Shown here: positions 16,715 through 24,925 of the stretch, in pieces | How the letters are laid out: each line of letters starts with the position of its first letter | Position numbering within the stretch: the stretch's first letter is position 1 | Assembly: GCA_026393985.1 (NCBI GenBank) | Contig: JAPKZB010000042.1 | Location: 1-39,646 of the forward strand | DNA: 39,646 nt | Direction: 5' to 3' | DNA from: Acidobacteriota bacterium | GTDB taxonomy: Bacteria > Acidobacteriota > Terriglobia > Bryobacterales > Bryobacteraceae | The notes under the pieces: generated by a model | Told to the model about the DNA's origin: nothing | Database searches by the model: none | What the model saw: only the letters and a program-made list of their open reading frames with translations | Made by a program: the position numbers and the translations under genes

Positions 16715-17204
16715 CCGAGTCGCCGCTCGGGCCGTAGATGGACGGCACTTTGGCCCCCATCGGCCGCAGGTAGCTCGACAGCTGCCCGCGATGATGGATC
16801 GAATGGGCCGAAGCCAGCCGCAGGAAGTTCACCGCCGGCATCGTCACCATCCCGCCCCAGACCGAAAGCACCTTCGCCAACTGCTCGCCCTCCATCGCGT
16901 CCACTTTGGCCAGCGCCGCCGCCACCTCCTGCTCGTACCAGGCCACCAACGCCGCCGGGCTCGTCAACTCCTTCGCCCCGGTCGGAGGCGGCACGTCGCC
17001 GCCGGCAACCGCGATCTCAATCAACATCACCTCGCCTTCGGCGATGTGCTTGGCCAGGTCGAGGGCCTTCATGGACTTCTCATCGGGACGGTAGTCGAAC
17101 CCGCCGTCCGGAATCGCGCCGAGCACCTTCTTGGTGGCGTCCATCTCCATGCGGAGCACGCCGGCCAGGTAGGCGCCAATTACTTTTGCTTCGTGTGCAG
17201 TCAT
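16707..17204 (-). CDS. DinB-family four-helix metal-binding protein
   Basis: 165 residues, four predicted helices. The His triad typical of DinB/YfiT proteins is present: His in LDLAKHIAEGE (helix 2) and HSIHHRGQL (helix 4). Families with this fold bind Ni or Zn and include thiol-dependent transferases. No substrate can be inferred. It is convergent with the DnaC-like gene and divergent from the membrane gene at 17250. Confidence 0.88.
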   Translation of the reverse strand: MTAHEAKVIGAYLAGVLRMEMDATKKVLGAIPDGGFDYRPDEKSMKALDLAKHIAEGEVMLIEIAVAGGDVPPPTGAKELTSPAALVAWYEQEVAAALAKVDAMEGEQLAKVLSVWGGMVTMPAVNFLRLASAHSIHHRGQLSSYLRPMGAKVPSIYGPSGDSAS

Positions 17205-17249
17205 ACCGCCACTCTAGCGTAAGCGCGCCCCCAGGTACGCTACACTACG

Positions 17250-18185
17250 ATGGTTTTGCGGATCAACTCGCTCGATCAGTTTCGCGGCTACACCGTCGCC
17301 GGAATGTTCCTGGTCAACTTCCTCAGCTCCTACAAACAGCTGCCGGCGCTGCTGCGGCACCACAACACGTACAACAGCTATGCGGATACGATCATGCCGC
17401 ATTTCTTCTTCGCCGTCGGCTTCGCGCTGCAGTTAGGAGCGCACAAGCCGATCCCGCGGCTGGTCAAGCGGGCGCTGCTGTTGATGCTGGTCGCCGCGCT
17501 GGTCTACTGGCCCGTGGGCGGCTGGCGGATCTGGTTCCAGACCCTCACGCACATCGCCTTCACGACGCTCTGGATCCTGCCCGTACTGCGGGCTTCGGTA
17601 CGAACGCAGGTGGCTTACCTGATCGGTTCCTCGCTGCTGCACGTGGGGCTCTCAGCGTGGTTCTGGCACGACTGGCTGCGGGCGCACAAGGTGATCGACG
17701 GCGGCCAACTCGGTTTCCTCACCTGGACCGTGCCCGCGCTCGTCGGGGCCATCGCCTGCCGCTGGATCCGCAGCGGGAACCTGAAGCCGATGGCGATCTG
17801 GGCCATGGTGCTAATGGCGGTGGGCTACGGGATCTCGTGCCTGACCGCGGGCGGGGTATGGGCCGCACCGCCGTTTGTGCCGCCCTGGCATCCGCGCGAC
17901 ATGTGGACGATGTCGCAGCAGGCGGGCAGCGCGAGCTATTTGTACTTCTCGGCCGGCTTCAGCCTACTGGTCTACCGGTTGTTTGTCTGGTGGGATCCGC
18001 AGATCCCGCTGTTCCGGACGCTGGGCACCAACGCCCTGGCGGCCTATATCCTGGCGGGCTTCACCGAAGATCTGACCAAGGCGGTGGTGCCCGGGCCGTG
18101 GTGGGTGAGCTTTCCCCTGTTTTTTGGCCTGACTTGGGCCATACTGCGCGTGTTCGAAAGAAAGGGTTGGTACTTGCGCCTATAA
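17250..18185 (+). CDS. Membrane protein of the DUF5009/HGSNAT-like acyltransferase group
   Basis: 311 residues with about eight to ten membrane segments. The start NSLDQFRGYTVAGMFLVNFL followed by HHNTYNSYADTIMPHFFFAV matches the YeiB/HGSNAT-like group (LDxFRG...VN... H/ADxxxPxF), which moves acetyl groups across the membrane onto sugars in the characterised lysosomal member. Later segments include LLLMLVAALVYWPVGGW and LFRTLGTNALAAYILAGF. No neighbouring polysaccharide gene supports a substrate. TACGCT (17236-17241) lies 8 nt upstream of the ATG. Confidence 0.75.
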   Translation: MVLRINSLDQFRGYTVAGMFLVNFLSSYKQLPALLRHHNTYNSYADTIMPHFFFAVGFALQLGAHKPIPRLVKRALLLMLVAALVYWPVGGWRIWFQTLTHIAFTTLWILPVLRASVRTQVAYLIGSSLLHVGLSAWFWHDWLRAHKVIDGGQLGFLTWTVPALVGAIACRWIRSGNLKPMAIWAMVLMAVGYGISCLTAGGVWAAPPFVPPWHPRDMWTMSQQAGSASYLYFSAGFSLLVYRLFVWWDPQIPLFRTLGTNALAAYILAGFTEDLTKAVVPGPWWVSFPLFFGLTWAILRVFERKGWYLRL

Positions 18186-18186
18186 T
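18181..18186 (+). promoter_or_regulatory. -10 box of the transketolase operon
   Basis: A perfect TATAAT overlaps the 3' end of the upstream gene and ends 11 nt before ATG 18198. No convincing -35 at 16-18 bp. Predicted leader about 5 nt, without Shine-Dalgarno. Confidence 0.5.
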
Positions 18187-18197
18187 AAAGAAATTGC

Positions 18198-19019
18198 ATG
18201 AAGAGAACGAGTGACCTGAGCGAGTTGCAATCGATGGCCCGGACAGTGCGCCGGGACATTATCGAGATGATCGGAGCCGCCAAGAGCGGCCATCCCGGCG
18301 GATCGCTTTCCGCCGTAGAGATCTTGGTGACGCTGTACTTCGATGTCTTGAAGCACGACCCGGCCAACCCGGCGTGGCCGCAGCGGGACCGGTTCATCCT
18401 TTCGAAGGGTCACGCCGCGCCGGTGTTATATAGCGTTTTAGCAGAGGCGGGTTATACGCCGAAGGATCAGCTGAACACGCTGCGGCGGATCGGGTCGATC
18501 TATCAGGGTCACCCGGACCGGCGGTTTATCCCGGCGCTTGAAACTTCAACCGGATCGCTCGGCGTGGGCTTGTCGGTGGGTTTGGGGATGGCCGAGGCCG
18601 CGCGCCTCGACAGGAGCCCGTCGCGGACCTACGTCGTGCTCGGAGATGGCGAGATTCAGGAAGGCCAGATCTGGGAGGCGGCGATGTACGCCGGCTTCCA
18701 CAAGGTCGACAACATCTGCGCGATTCTCGACAACAACCGGATTCAGCTCGATGGCTGGGTGAAAGACATCATGGGTCTCGATCCGCTGCCGGAGAAGTGG
18801 GCCTCGTTTGGCTGGCATGTGATCGAAGTGGATGGCCACGACATTGTGGCGCTGCAGGCGGCCTTTGCCGAAGCCGAGGCGACCAAGGGCAAGCCCTCGA
18901 TTCTGATTGCGCATACCGTCAAGGGCAAGGGCGTCAGCTTCATGGAGAACAACCCGAAGTATCACGGCGTGGCTCCGACGAAAGAAGAAGTGGAATTGGC
19001 GCTGAAGGAGATCGGCTAA
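18198..19019 (+). CDS. Transketolase, N-terminal (thiamine-diphosphate binding) subunit
   Basis: 273 residues, the usual length of a split N-terminal subunit. The domain binds thiamine diphosphate through GDGEIQEGQIWEAAMYAGF and the metal ligand DNNRIQLDG. Substrate-site residues lie in SGHPGGSLSAVEILVTLYF, SKGHAAPVLYSVLAEAG and TSTGSLGVGLSVGLGMA. With the next gene it forms the two-chain enzyme that transfers C2 ketol units in the pentose phosphate pathway. Genes abut: stop 19017-19019, next ATG 19020. Confidence 0.95.
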   Translation: MKRTSDLSELQSMARTVRRDIIEMIGAAKSGHPGGSLSAVEILVTLYFDVLKHDPANPAWPQRDRFILSKGHAAPVLYSVLAEAGYTPKDQLNTLRRIGSIYQGHPDRRFIPALETSTGSLGVGLSVGLGMAEAARLDRSPSRTYVVLGDGEIQEGQIWEAAMYAGFHKVDNICAILDNNRIQLDGWVKDIMGLDPLPEKWASFGWHVIEVDGHDIVALQAAFAEAEATKGKPSILIAHTVKGKGVSFMENNPKYHGVAPTKEEVELALKEIG

Positions 19020-19982
19020 ATGGCAGCCCGGTACGAATTGAAGATGGGCGCGGCGACGCGCGAGGCTTTTGGCAAGGCGCTGGTGGAGTTAGGCCGGGCC
19101 GATGAGAACGTAGTGGTGTGCGACGCCGACCTGTCGAAGTCGACCTTCACGCACCTGTTCGGCAAGGAGTTTCCGAACCGGTTCTTCTCGTGCGGCATTG
19201 CCGAGGCCAACATGGTTTCGATTGGCGCGGGGCTGGCCGCATCGGGCAAGATCGCCTTTGTCGCCTCGTTTTCGGCCTTCGTGCTGAACAAAGGCTTCGA
19301 GCAGCTGCGGGTGAACGTGGCCTATAGCGGGGTGCCTCTGAAGGTGGTCGGGACGCACTCGGGCATCTCGATCGGCGAAGACGGTCCGTCGCAGATGTCG
19401 GTCGAGGATCTGTCGCTGGCGTGTTCGCTGGCGGGCTTTACCGTGTTCAGCCCGGCGGATGAGGTGGCGATGTTCGCGCTCGTGAAAGCGGCGGCGTATC
19501 ATCCGGGGCCGGTGTTTATCCGCGCGGGCCGGGTGAAGGCGCCGGTGATTTATGGCCCGGAGCAGGAGTTTGTCATTGGCAAGGGTATCCAGCTGACCGA
19601 GGGCAACGATTTGACCTTTATCAGCACGGGGCTGCTGGTGGCGGAGTGTTTGCGGGCGGCCGAGACGCTGGCGGCCGAAGGCATCGCGGCGCGGGTGATC
19701 GACCTGCACACGATCAAGCCGCTTGACCGGGAGCTGATCGCCAAGGCGGCGGCGGAGACCGGCTGCATCGTGGTGGCCGAGGAGCATCTGGTGGACTCCG
19801 GTTTGGGGGTGCGGGTGGCCCAGGTAGTGGGCGAGACCCATCCTTGCGCTATGGAGTTCCATGGCGTGAATAACACCTATGCCGAGAGCGGCTTGCCGGA
19901 GGAGGTCATGGCGAAATACAAAATGACAGCGGCGGATATCGTAGTCACGGCGCGCAAGGCGCTGGCTCGGAAGAAGGGTTAG
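19020..19982 (+). CDS. Transketolase, C-terminal (pyrimidine-binding) subunit
   Basis: 320 residues, containing the pyrimidine-binding and C-terminal transketolase domains. Visible: TREAFGKALVELGRADENVV, CDADLSKS, FFSCGIAEANMVSIGAGLA (the catalytic Glu lies in IAEANM), THSGISIGEDGPSQMSVEDL, then the C-terminal domain ARVIDLHTIKPLDRELI and VVAEEHLVDSGLGV. It partners with the gene directly upstream. Confidence 0.95.
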   Translation: MAARYELKMGAATREAFGKALVELGRADENVVVCDADLSKSTFTHLFGKEFPNRFFSCGIAEANMVSIGAGLAASGKIAFVASFSAFVLNKGFEQLRVNVAYSGVPLKVVGTHSGISIGEDGPSQMSVEDLSLACSLAGFTVFSPADEVAMFALVKAAAYHPGPVFIRAGRVKAPVIYGPEQEFVIGKGIQLTEGNDLTFISTGLLVAECLRAAETLAAEGIAARVIDLHTIKPLDRELIAKAAAETGCIVVAEEHLVDSGLGVRVAQVVGETHPCAMEFHGVNNTYAESGLPEEVMAKYKMTAADIVVTARKALARKKG

Positions 19983-19998
19983 TGCTCGCGGCAGCGTG

Positions 19999-20625
19999 AT
20001 GGATTCGCCGGTCGTTGACAGGTTGCTTGCTCTGCTGTCGGAACACGAAGCAGAGCAAGTGAAAGTGGCGCGGATGCTCCACGACGATGCCGGGCAGGTG
20101 CTGAGCGCGATTGGGCTGCACCTGGAGGTTTTGCGCGGAGACCTGACGGTGGAGCAGAACGAACAGGTGGTTGAGATCCAGAATCTGCTCGAGACGGTGA
20201 TTACGCGGATCCGGGCGGCGAGTCAGGCGCTGCACGTAAACCTGGTGGAGCGGGCGGGGCTGGGCTTTGCCCTCGAGCAGTTGGCGTGCAAGGCGCGGGA
20301 GAAGGCTCCGGAGCTGACGGTGCAACTGAAGGTGACGCCGGGCGAGCGGTGGCCGAACGAGCCGGCGCATGCGGCCTACCGGATTGTTGATGAGCTGGTC
20401 GAGAACGTGATCCGGCACTCCGGGTCGCAGCGGGTGGAGATCCGGATGCAGGGCGGGGTGGTCGAAGTCCGGGACGAGGGCCGCGGCTTTGACGTGGAGA
20501 AGAGAACGCCGGGCTTGGGGTTACTGCTGTGCCGGCATCTGGCGCGCCGGGCGAAGTTGGGGCTGGCCATACAAACCAAGTCCGGTCAAGGTACTATAGT
20601 AAAGTTGACGCTTCATGGTGCATAG
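19999..20625 (+). CDS. Soluble HisKA_3-type sensor histidine kinase
   Basis: 208 residues: only the phosphoacceptor and ATPase modules. The H-box is VARMLHDDAGQVLSAIGLHL (His28). The ATPase half has the N-box ELVENVIRHS, G1 VRDEGRGFDV and G2 GLGLLLCRHLARRA. There is no membrane segment, PAS or GAF domain, so input must come from elsewhere or from an unrecognised N-terminal 20 residues. It overlaps the response regulator gene by 11 bp and surely phosphorylates it. GTG 19996 is an alternative start. Confidence 0.88.
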   Translation: MDSPVVDRLLALLSEHEAEQVKVARMLHDDAGQVLSAIGLHLEVLRGDLTVEQNEQVVEIQNLLETVITRIRAASQALHVNLVERAGLGFALEQLACKAREKAPELTVQLKVTPGERWPNEPAHAAYRIVDELVENVIRHSGSQRVEIRMQGGVVEVRDEGRGFDVEKRTPGLGLLLCRHLARRAKLGLAIQTKSGQGTIVKLTLHGA

Positions 20626-21298
20626 TGTCCTCTTAGTTGATGACCATAAAATCATGCGGGATGGGATCAAAGCCATTCTGCGGCAGAGCGGGGATTTCTC
20701 TGTGGTTGGGGAGACCGATAATGGTTCGGACGCCGTGCAGATGGCGCGGAAGCTGCGACCCCTGATCGTGCTGATGGACATAGGGTTGCAGGGGCTGAAC
20801 GGGATCGAGTCGACGACCGAGATTTTGCGGTATCACCCGGAGATCCGGGTGATGATTCTGTCAATGCACGACGATGAACATTCGGTGGTGAGCGCAATCC
20901 GCAGCGGGGCGCGCGCGTTTGTCCTGAAGCGGGCTTCCGATAGCGATCTGCTCGAAGCGTTGCGTACCGTGGCCAAGGGCGGATCGTATTTGAGTCCGCA
21001 GGTTTCTGACCGGCTGCTGAGCCGGATTCAGCGGGGGGAGCTCGAAACGAAGCCTTTGCCGACGGTGCTCGAAGGGTTGTCGCCGCGGGAGCTGCAGGTT
21101 TTGCGGATGGTGGCCGAGGGGAAGACGAGCAAGGACATTGCGGTGATGCTCGATCTCGGTCTGCAGACGGTGCGGAGCTACCGGAAGACGATGATGAAGA
21201 AGCTGAACGTGAACAACGTGGCTAGCTTGACGCAGGTGGCGTTGTCGGCGGGCATTACGCGTTTGAGTCCGCTCGAGCGGCAGGCGGTTGATGATTGA
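20615..21298 (+). CDS. NarL/FixJ-type response regulator
   Basis: 227 residues. Receiver domain (about 1-120): VLLVDDHKIMRDGIKAIL, phosphoacceptor Asp in LIVLMDIGLQGLNG, conserved Lys in AFVLKRAS. LuxR-type HTH (about 150-210): LSPRELQVLRMVAEGKTSKD, LQTVRSYRKTMMKKLNV. Cognate of the kinase that overlaps it. Target genes are not evident; the amidohydrolase that overlaps its 3' end is one candidate. Confidence 0.93.
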   Translation: MVHSVLLVDDHKIMRDGIKAILRQSGDFSVVGETDNGSDAVQMARKLRPLIVLMDIGLQGLNGIESTTEILRYHPEIRVMILSMHDDEHSVVSAIRSGARAFVLKRASDSDLLEALRTVAKGGSYLSPQVSDRLLSRIQRGELETKPLPTVLEGLSPRELQVLRMVAEGKTSKDIAVMLDLGLQTVRSYRKTMMKKLNVNNVASLTQVALSAGITRLSPLERQAVDD

Positions 21299-22211
21299 GA
21301 CGGCGTGGGGTCCGCTCGCGGTGCGGGATGCCCATGTGCACTTCTTCTCCTATCGATTTTTTTCCCTGCTGACGGGCTCGGAGCCGGCGGCGGCGACGGC
21401 GAAGCTGGGATGGGAGACACCGCCGGAGGCGCCGGAGGCGCTGGCGGAGCGCTGGGCGGGCGAGTTGGACCGTCACGGGGTAGCGTCGGCGGTCTTGATG
21501 GCGAGCCTTCCGGGCGATGAAGAGTCGGTGGTGCGAGCGGTGGCCTGGGCCCCGGACCGTTTTTACGGGTGGTTTTTCGTGAATCCGCTGGCGCCGGGGG
21601 CGCTCGAACGGACGGAACGGGCGCTGGCGATGGGCATGCGGACGGTTTGTCTGCTGCCGGCGATGCATGGCTATTCGCTGGCCGATGAGCGGCTGCAAGG
21701 GATGTGGGAGCGGCTGGCCGGGCGTCCGGGCACGAACGTATTTACCCATTGCGGTGTTTTGAGCGTAGGGGTGCGCAAGAAGCTCGGGCTGCCGAGTTTG
21801 TTTGATCTGCGATATTCCAACCCGCTCGATGTGCAGGGTATTGCGACGCGGTATCCGGGGCTGCGGTTTGTGATTCCGCACTTTGGGGCGGGATTTTTCC
21901 GCGAGGCGCTGATGGTGGCGGATCAGTGTCCGAACGTGTACCTGGACACCTCGAGTTCGAACGGCTGGATGCGGTACGCCGAGGGCGCGCTGGACCTGGA
22001 ACAGGTCTTTCGTCGCGCCCTTGACGTGGCGGGAGCCAAGCGATTGCTATTCGGAAGCGACTCCTCGTTCTTTCCTCGCGGTTGGGTGGCCGGTGTTTTC
22101 CGGGACCAGCGGGCTATTTTGGAGCGAATCGGCGTGAGCCGTGACGACGCGGCGGCTATTTTCGGGGACAACCTGGCAGAGCTGCACCGGTCGCAGCCGG
22201 GCGGGTCGTAA
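21291..22211 (+). CDS. Amidohydrolase-2 family protein (TIM-barrel metal hydrolase or decarboxylase)
   Basis: 306 residues. The N-terminal metal motif is RDAHVHFF; further barrel residues are NVFTHCGVLS, FVIPHFGAGFFREAL and the late Asp of RLLFGSDSSFFPRGW. This set fits the amidohydrolase-2 group (ACMSD/uronate-isomerase-like hydrolases and decarboxylases). The substrate is not known. ATG 21291 overlaps the response regulator by 8 bp; TTG 21288 is an alternative. The last 165 bp overlap the convergent gene at 22047-22757. Confidence 0.85.
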   Translation: MIETAWGPLAVRDAHVHFFSYRFFSLLTGSEPAAATAKLGWETPPEAPEALAERWAGELDRHGVASAVLMASLPGDEESVVRAVAWAPDRFYGWFFVNPLAPGALERTERALAMGMRTVCLLPAMHGYSLADERLQGMWERLAGRPGTNVFTHCGVLSVGVRKKLGLPSLFDLRYSNPLDVQGIATRYPGLRFVIPHFGAGFFREALMVADQCPNVYLDTSSSNGWMRYAEGALDLEQVFRRALDVAGAKRLLFGSDSSFFPRGWVAGVFRDQRAILERIGVSRDDAAAIFGDNLAELHRSQPGGS

Positions 22212-22757
22212 CGTTTCCGGCTGCACGGGAGGCGACGAAACGAAGCCATTGCGACGGCGTTCGGCCTGTATTTTCAACAGTTGGGTCTGCAAACGGAGAT
22301 AGAATCTTTCGGCGGCGCCGACGTAGCGGAACATTTTCCGGAACGGTTCGGCGTGTTCGTCGGCGATGACGACGCCGAGGCCGATGTCGTTGACGAGGCC
22401 ATCGCGGGCGGCGGCATCGTCGGGAAAGATTTCGTGTTTCAGGGTATCGAGATAGTGGTCGAAGGCCGAGGTTTCGATGCGCTGGGCTCGTTTGAGGCGC
22501 CAGAGGGCGTCGGCCAACTGCTCGGTGAGCAGTTGCTCGACCCCTGGTGCGGGAGCAAACGACTGAATGACATGGGAGCGGAAGGCCTGATATTCGGCGG
22601 GGTCCTCGACGTCGAGGACGACCGTTTTGGCGGTGAGTCCATGGCGAAGTGCATTTATCCGGGAGGCGGTTTTGCCCTCCTCGGTCCGGGGTCCGGTACT
22701 TTTTTGGGCGTTAGCGCGATTGGCGGCCAAACGCCGGCTGGAAGCGGATGCGGTCAC
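22047..22757 (-). CDS. STGPRT...NALRHGLTA-family protein of unknown function
   Basis: 236 residues from a GTG start with a good Shine-Dalgarno (AGGAG, 7 nt upstream). The N-terminus ANRANAQKSTGPRTEEGK and SRINALRHGLTAKTVVL is the signature of a family I know as frequent and multicopy in acidobacterial and planctomycete genomes, without known role. A helical middle (LTEQLADALWRLKRAQRIET, YVGAAERFYLRLQTQLLKIQ) follows. The last 65 residues, after AERRRNG, are low-complexity and lie antisense to the amidohydrolase gene. They look like readthrough beyond the normal family end, so the stop may have been lost. DNA binding is suggested by the basic start but is unproven. Confidence 0.75.
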   Translation of the reverse strand: MTASASSRRLAANRANAQKSTGPRTEEGKTASRINALRHGLTAKTVVLDVEDPAEYQAFRSHVIQSFAPAPGVEQLLTEQLADALWRLKRAQRIETSAFDHYLDTLKHEIFPDDAAARDGLVNDIGLGVVIADEHAEPFRKMFRYVGAAERFYLRLQTQLLKIQAERRRNGFVSSPPVQPETLRPARLRPVQLCQVVPENSRRVVTAHADSLQNSPLVPENTGHPTARKERGVASE

Positions 22758-22939
22758 GAGTATTCTCCTGCTTTGAAGTTAGAGGCGGCGGAGGGTAGAA
22801 GCGGGGCAGGGGTAAGGCGGGAGGTGCGTAGATATTGGGGGAAAAAATTTTTATGGTTTGTGAAGTCGATTTCGCGGGGCTCGAAAACGGTGCGCCGGAG
22901 GAGGCGGAAGGGTTGGCGTGGGAGTCGATCTACGGAGGT

Positions 22940-23003
22940 CGCTGGGGGATGTCGCTGGGGGATGCCGCTGGGGGATGCCGCTGGGGGATGCGCTGGGGGA
23001 TGC
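22940..23003. repeat. Five tandem copies of a 12-13-bp unit
   Basis: CGCTGGGGGATGY is repeated as units of 13, 13, 13, 12 and 12 bp. It lies in the 308-bp gap (22758-23065) between two minus-strand genes. The gap otherwise holds only an A/T-rich patch (22837-22870) and no convincing gene. Confidence 0.9.
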
Positions 23004-23065
23004 AGTAGTGAGGTGACGGTGGTTGGCCGCCGGGGTGAAGTCTGCGTGGGACGGGAAGGGGCGGG

Positions 23066-23977
23066 CTAGCAGCCGGGGATGACGCCGGGTTCGAGGCGGT
23101 TGCGGCCTTTGTGTTTGGCGCGGTAGAGGGCTTCATCGGCGGCGCGGAGCAGCAAGTCGGCACTGGCGCCGGGGTAGAGCGGGGCGTAGCCGAGGCTGGC
23201 GGTAACCGGAAGGACAACCTCGCCGGCGACGACCGGTTCAGCCGCCACGGCACTGCGGATGGCTTCGGCGAGTTCGGCGAGGCCGGCCGTGGAGCGGGAG
23301 GAGACAACCAGGAACTCCTCGCCCCCGTCGCGGCCGACCTCGTCGGCTTCGGTCAGGGCGCTCTGAATCCGGCGGGCCGCGGCGATCAGCACCGCGTCGC
23401 CAACGGCGTGGCCGTAGGTGTCGTTCACCACCTTAAACCGGTCCAGGTCGAGGGCAATGATGCCGAAGCCATCGCCAACCTCGGTGGCCTGGGCCATGCG
23501 CTCAGCGAGCACCTGCCGGATACAAGCGCGGTTCTTGAGGCCGGTGAGGGCGTCGTGGGTGGCCCGCTGATGGAGCTCCTCGCGGGCATTGAGGAGTTCG
23601 TCCTGGAGTTCGACGATGCGGCGGCCGGCGCGGAGGCGGACGCGGAGCTCCTGCTGATCGAAGGGTTTGACGACATAGTCGTCGGCACCGGCGGTCATGC
23701 CCTCAATGACATCCTCTTTTTGGGTACGACCGGTGAGCAGGAGGATGTAGGTGTAGGATTCTCTGTTTTTGGCGCGAACCTTTTCACAAACCTGCGGGCC
23801 AGTAAGTCCTGGCATCATCCAATCGAGGATGGCGAGGCGGGGGGCGTCAGGCCGATCCAGTACTTCCCACGCCTGCGCACCATCCGAAACGGAGACGATA
23901 TCGTACCCCCACTTCTTGACCATGCTGCCAAGGAGATGACGGGAGACGCTGCTATCATCGGCGATCAGAATCTTCAT
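23066..23977 (-). CDS. PleD-like response regulator with GGDEF diguanylate cyclase
   Basis: 303 residues. Receiver (about 1-120): MKILIADDSSVSRHLLGSMV, phosphoacceptor Asp in LAILDWMMPGLTG, Lys in YVVKPFDQQEL. A short coiled coil (IVELQDELLNAREELHQRA) leads to a GGDEF domain (about 145-303): DALTGLKNRACIRQVLAERM, ALDLDRFKVVNDTYGHAVGD, active-site GGEEF in VGRDGGEEFLVV, ADEALYRAKHKGRN. The catalytic motif is an accepted GGEEF variant, so it should make cyclic-di-GMP when phosphorylated. The inhibitory RxxD site reads TEAD and lacks Arg, so product inhibition may be absent. Confidence 0.93.
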   Translation of the reverse strand: MKILIADDSSVSRHLLGSMVKKWGYDIVSVSDGAQAWEVLDRPDAPRLAILDWMMPGLTGPQVCEKVRAKNRESYTYILLLTGRTQKEDVIEGMTAGADDYVVKPFDQQELRVRLRAGRRIVELQDELLNAREELHQRATHDALTGLKNRACIRQVLAERMAQATEVGDGFGIIALDLDRFKVVNDTYGHAVGDAVLIAAARRIQSALTEADEVGRDGGEEFLVVSSRSTAGLAELAEAIRSAVAAEPVVAGEVVLPVTASLGYAPLYPGASADLLLRAADEALYRAKHKGRNRLEPGVIPGC

Positions 23978-24064
23978 GTACGGGATCCGAGCAAGAGTAC
24001 GCGGTGCCCCTGAGGAGGATATCGACGAATAGGGAGATCGGACGAGGATAAATTCTACGGGGCC

Positions 24065-24090
24065 GATGGTAGCACCAATGAGCTACCATC
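24065..24090. promoter_or_regulatory. Perfect 9-bp inverted repeat between pleD-like gene and clpP
   Basis: GATGGTAGC (24065-24073) and GCTACCATC (24082-24090) around an 8-nt centre. It sits in the 286-bp divergent region 23978-24263. It could be an operator or an RNA hairpin; no T tract follows. The rest of the region is G-rich and shows no clear promoter. Confidence 0.4.
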
Positions 24091-24263
24091 AATCTCAACA
24101 TCATACCCAAGAACGGCTGAGGAGGGGGGATCCCGATGTTAATTCCCGAGCAGTCCGGAGAAATCCTAGGGCGGGCGTGGGAGACGGGGAGGGCATGGTA
24201 TGGTGAAGAGATGGCGGCCAGTTTTGCCCTGGCCGCGTGTATCAGGAGAGTTTGAAAAGCCCC

Positions 24264-24872
24264 ATGCAGAACTTTGGCTATGTGCCCTATGTGGTCGAGC
24301 AGACCTCACGGGGGGAGCGCACTTACGATATTTATTCCCGTTTGTTAAAAGAGAACATCATCTTTCTGGGGACGCCGATTGATGATCAGGTGGCGAACGT
24401 CATTATCGCCCAGATTCTCTTTTTGGCGGCCGAGGATCCGGAGCGGGATATTTCGATCTACATTAACTCTCCGGGAGGTTCGATTACGGCCGGATTGGCG
24501 ATTTTGGACACGATGAATCTGGTGCAGCCGGACATTGTGACTTATTGCGTGGGCCAGGCGGCGTCGATGGCGGCGGTGCTACTGGCGTGCGGGACGAAGG
24601 GCAAGCGGTACTCGCTGCCGAATTCGCGGATTCTGATCCATCAGCCGTCGATGCAGGGCTTGGCGGGTCAGGCGACCGAGATTGACATCTTCGCGAAGGA
24701 AATTTTGAAGATGCGGGATTCGCTGAACAAGATTCTGGCGGATGCGACCGGGCAGTCGGTGGAGAAGATTGCGCGGGACGTGGAGCGGGACTACATTATC
24801 CGGGCCGATGAGGCGATTGCGTACGGCATGATCGACCGGGTGATTACCAACAGCAAAGACGTCGTGAAATAA
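24264..24872 (+). CDS. clpP: ATP-dependent Clp protease proteolytic subunit
   Basis: 202 residues. The catalytic triad is complete: Ser in [13 protein letters not shown], His in SRILIHQPS, Asp in [10 protein letters not shown]. The start [20 protein letters not shown] and [15 protein letters not shown] are standard. A Shine-Dalgarno-like AGGAG (24244-24248) is 15 nt before ATG 24264; GTG 24237 and TTG 24252 are possible earlier starts in frame. No clpX or trigger-factor gene follows, unlike in many genomes, so this may be a lone or second clpP. Confidence 0.95.
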   Translation: MQNFGYVPYVVEQTSRGERTYDIYSRLLKENIIFLGTPIDDQVANVIIAQILFLAAEDPERDISIYINSPGGSITAGLAILDTMNLVQPDIVTYCVGQAASMAAVLLACGTKGKRYSLPNSRILIHQPSMQGLAGQATEIDIFAKEILKMRDSLNKILADATGQSVEKIARDVERDYIIRADEAIAYGMIDRVITNSKDVVK

Positions 24873-24925
24873 TCATCGGTGCGAGGTAGTCCGCGCCGGA
24901 GTAGGATCCGGCGCGGGCGCGCACG

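Noticed and set aside
16707-18300. Canonical oriC at the skew turning point
   Set aside because: No DnaA gene, no cluster of TTATNCACA boxes and no long AT-rich segment could be seen; only the skew pattern is reported.
22940-23003. CRISPR array
   Set aside because: Units are 12-13 bp, directly tandem, with no spacers and no cas genes.
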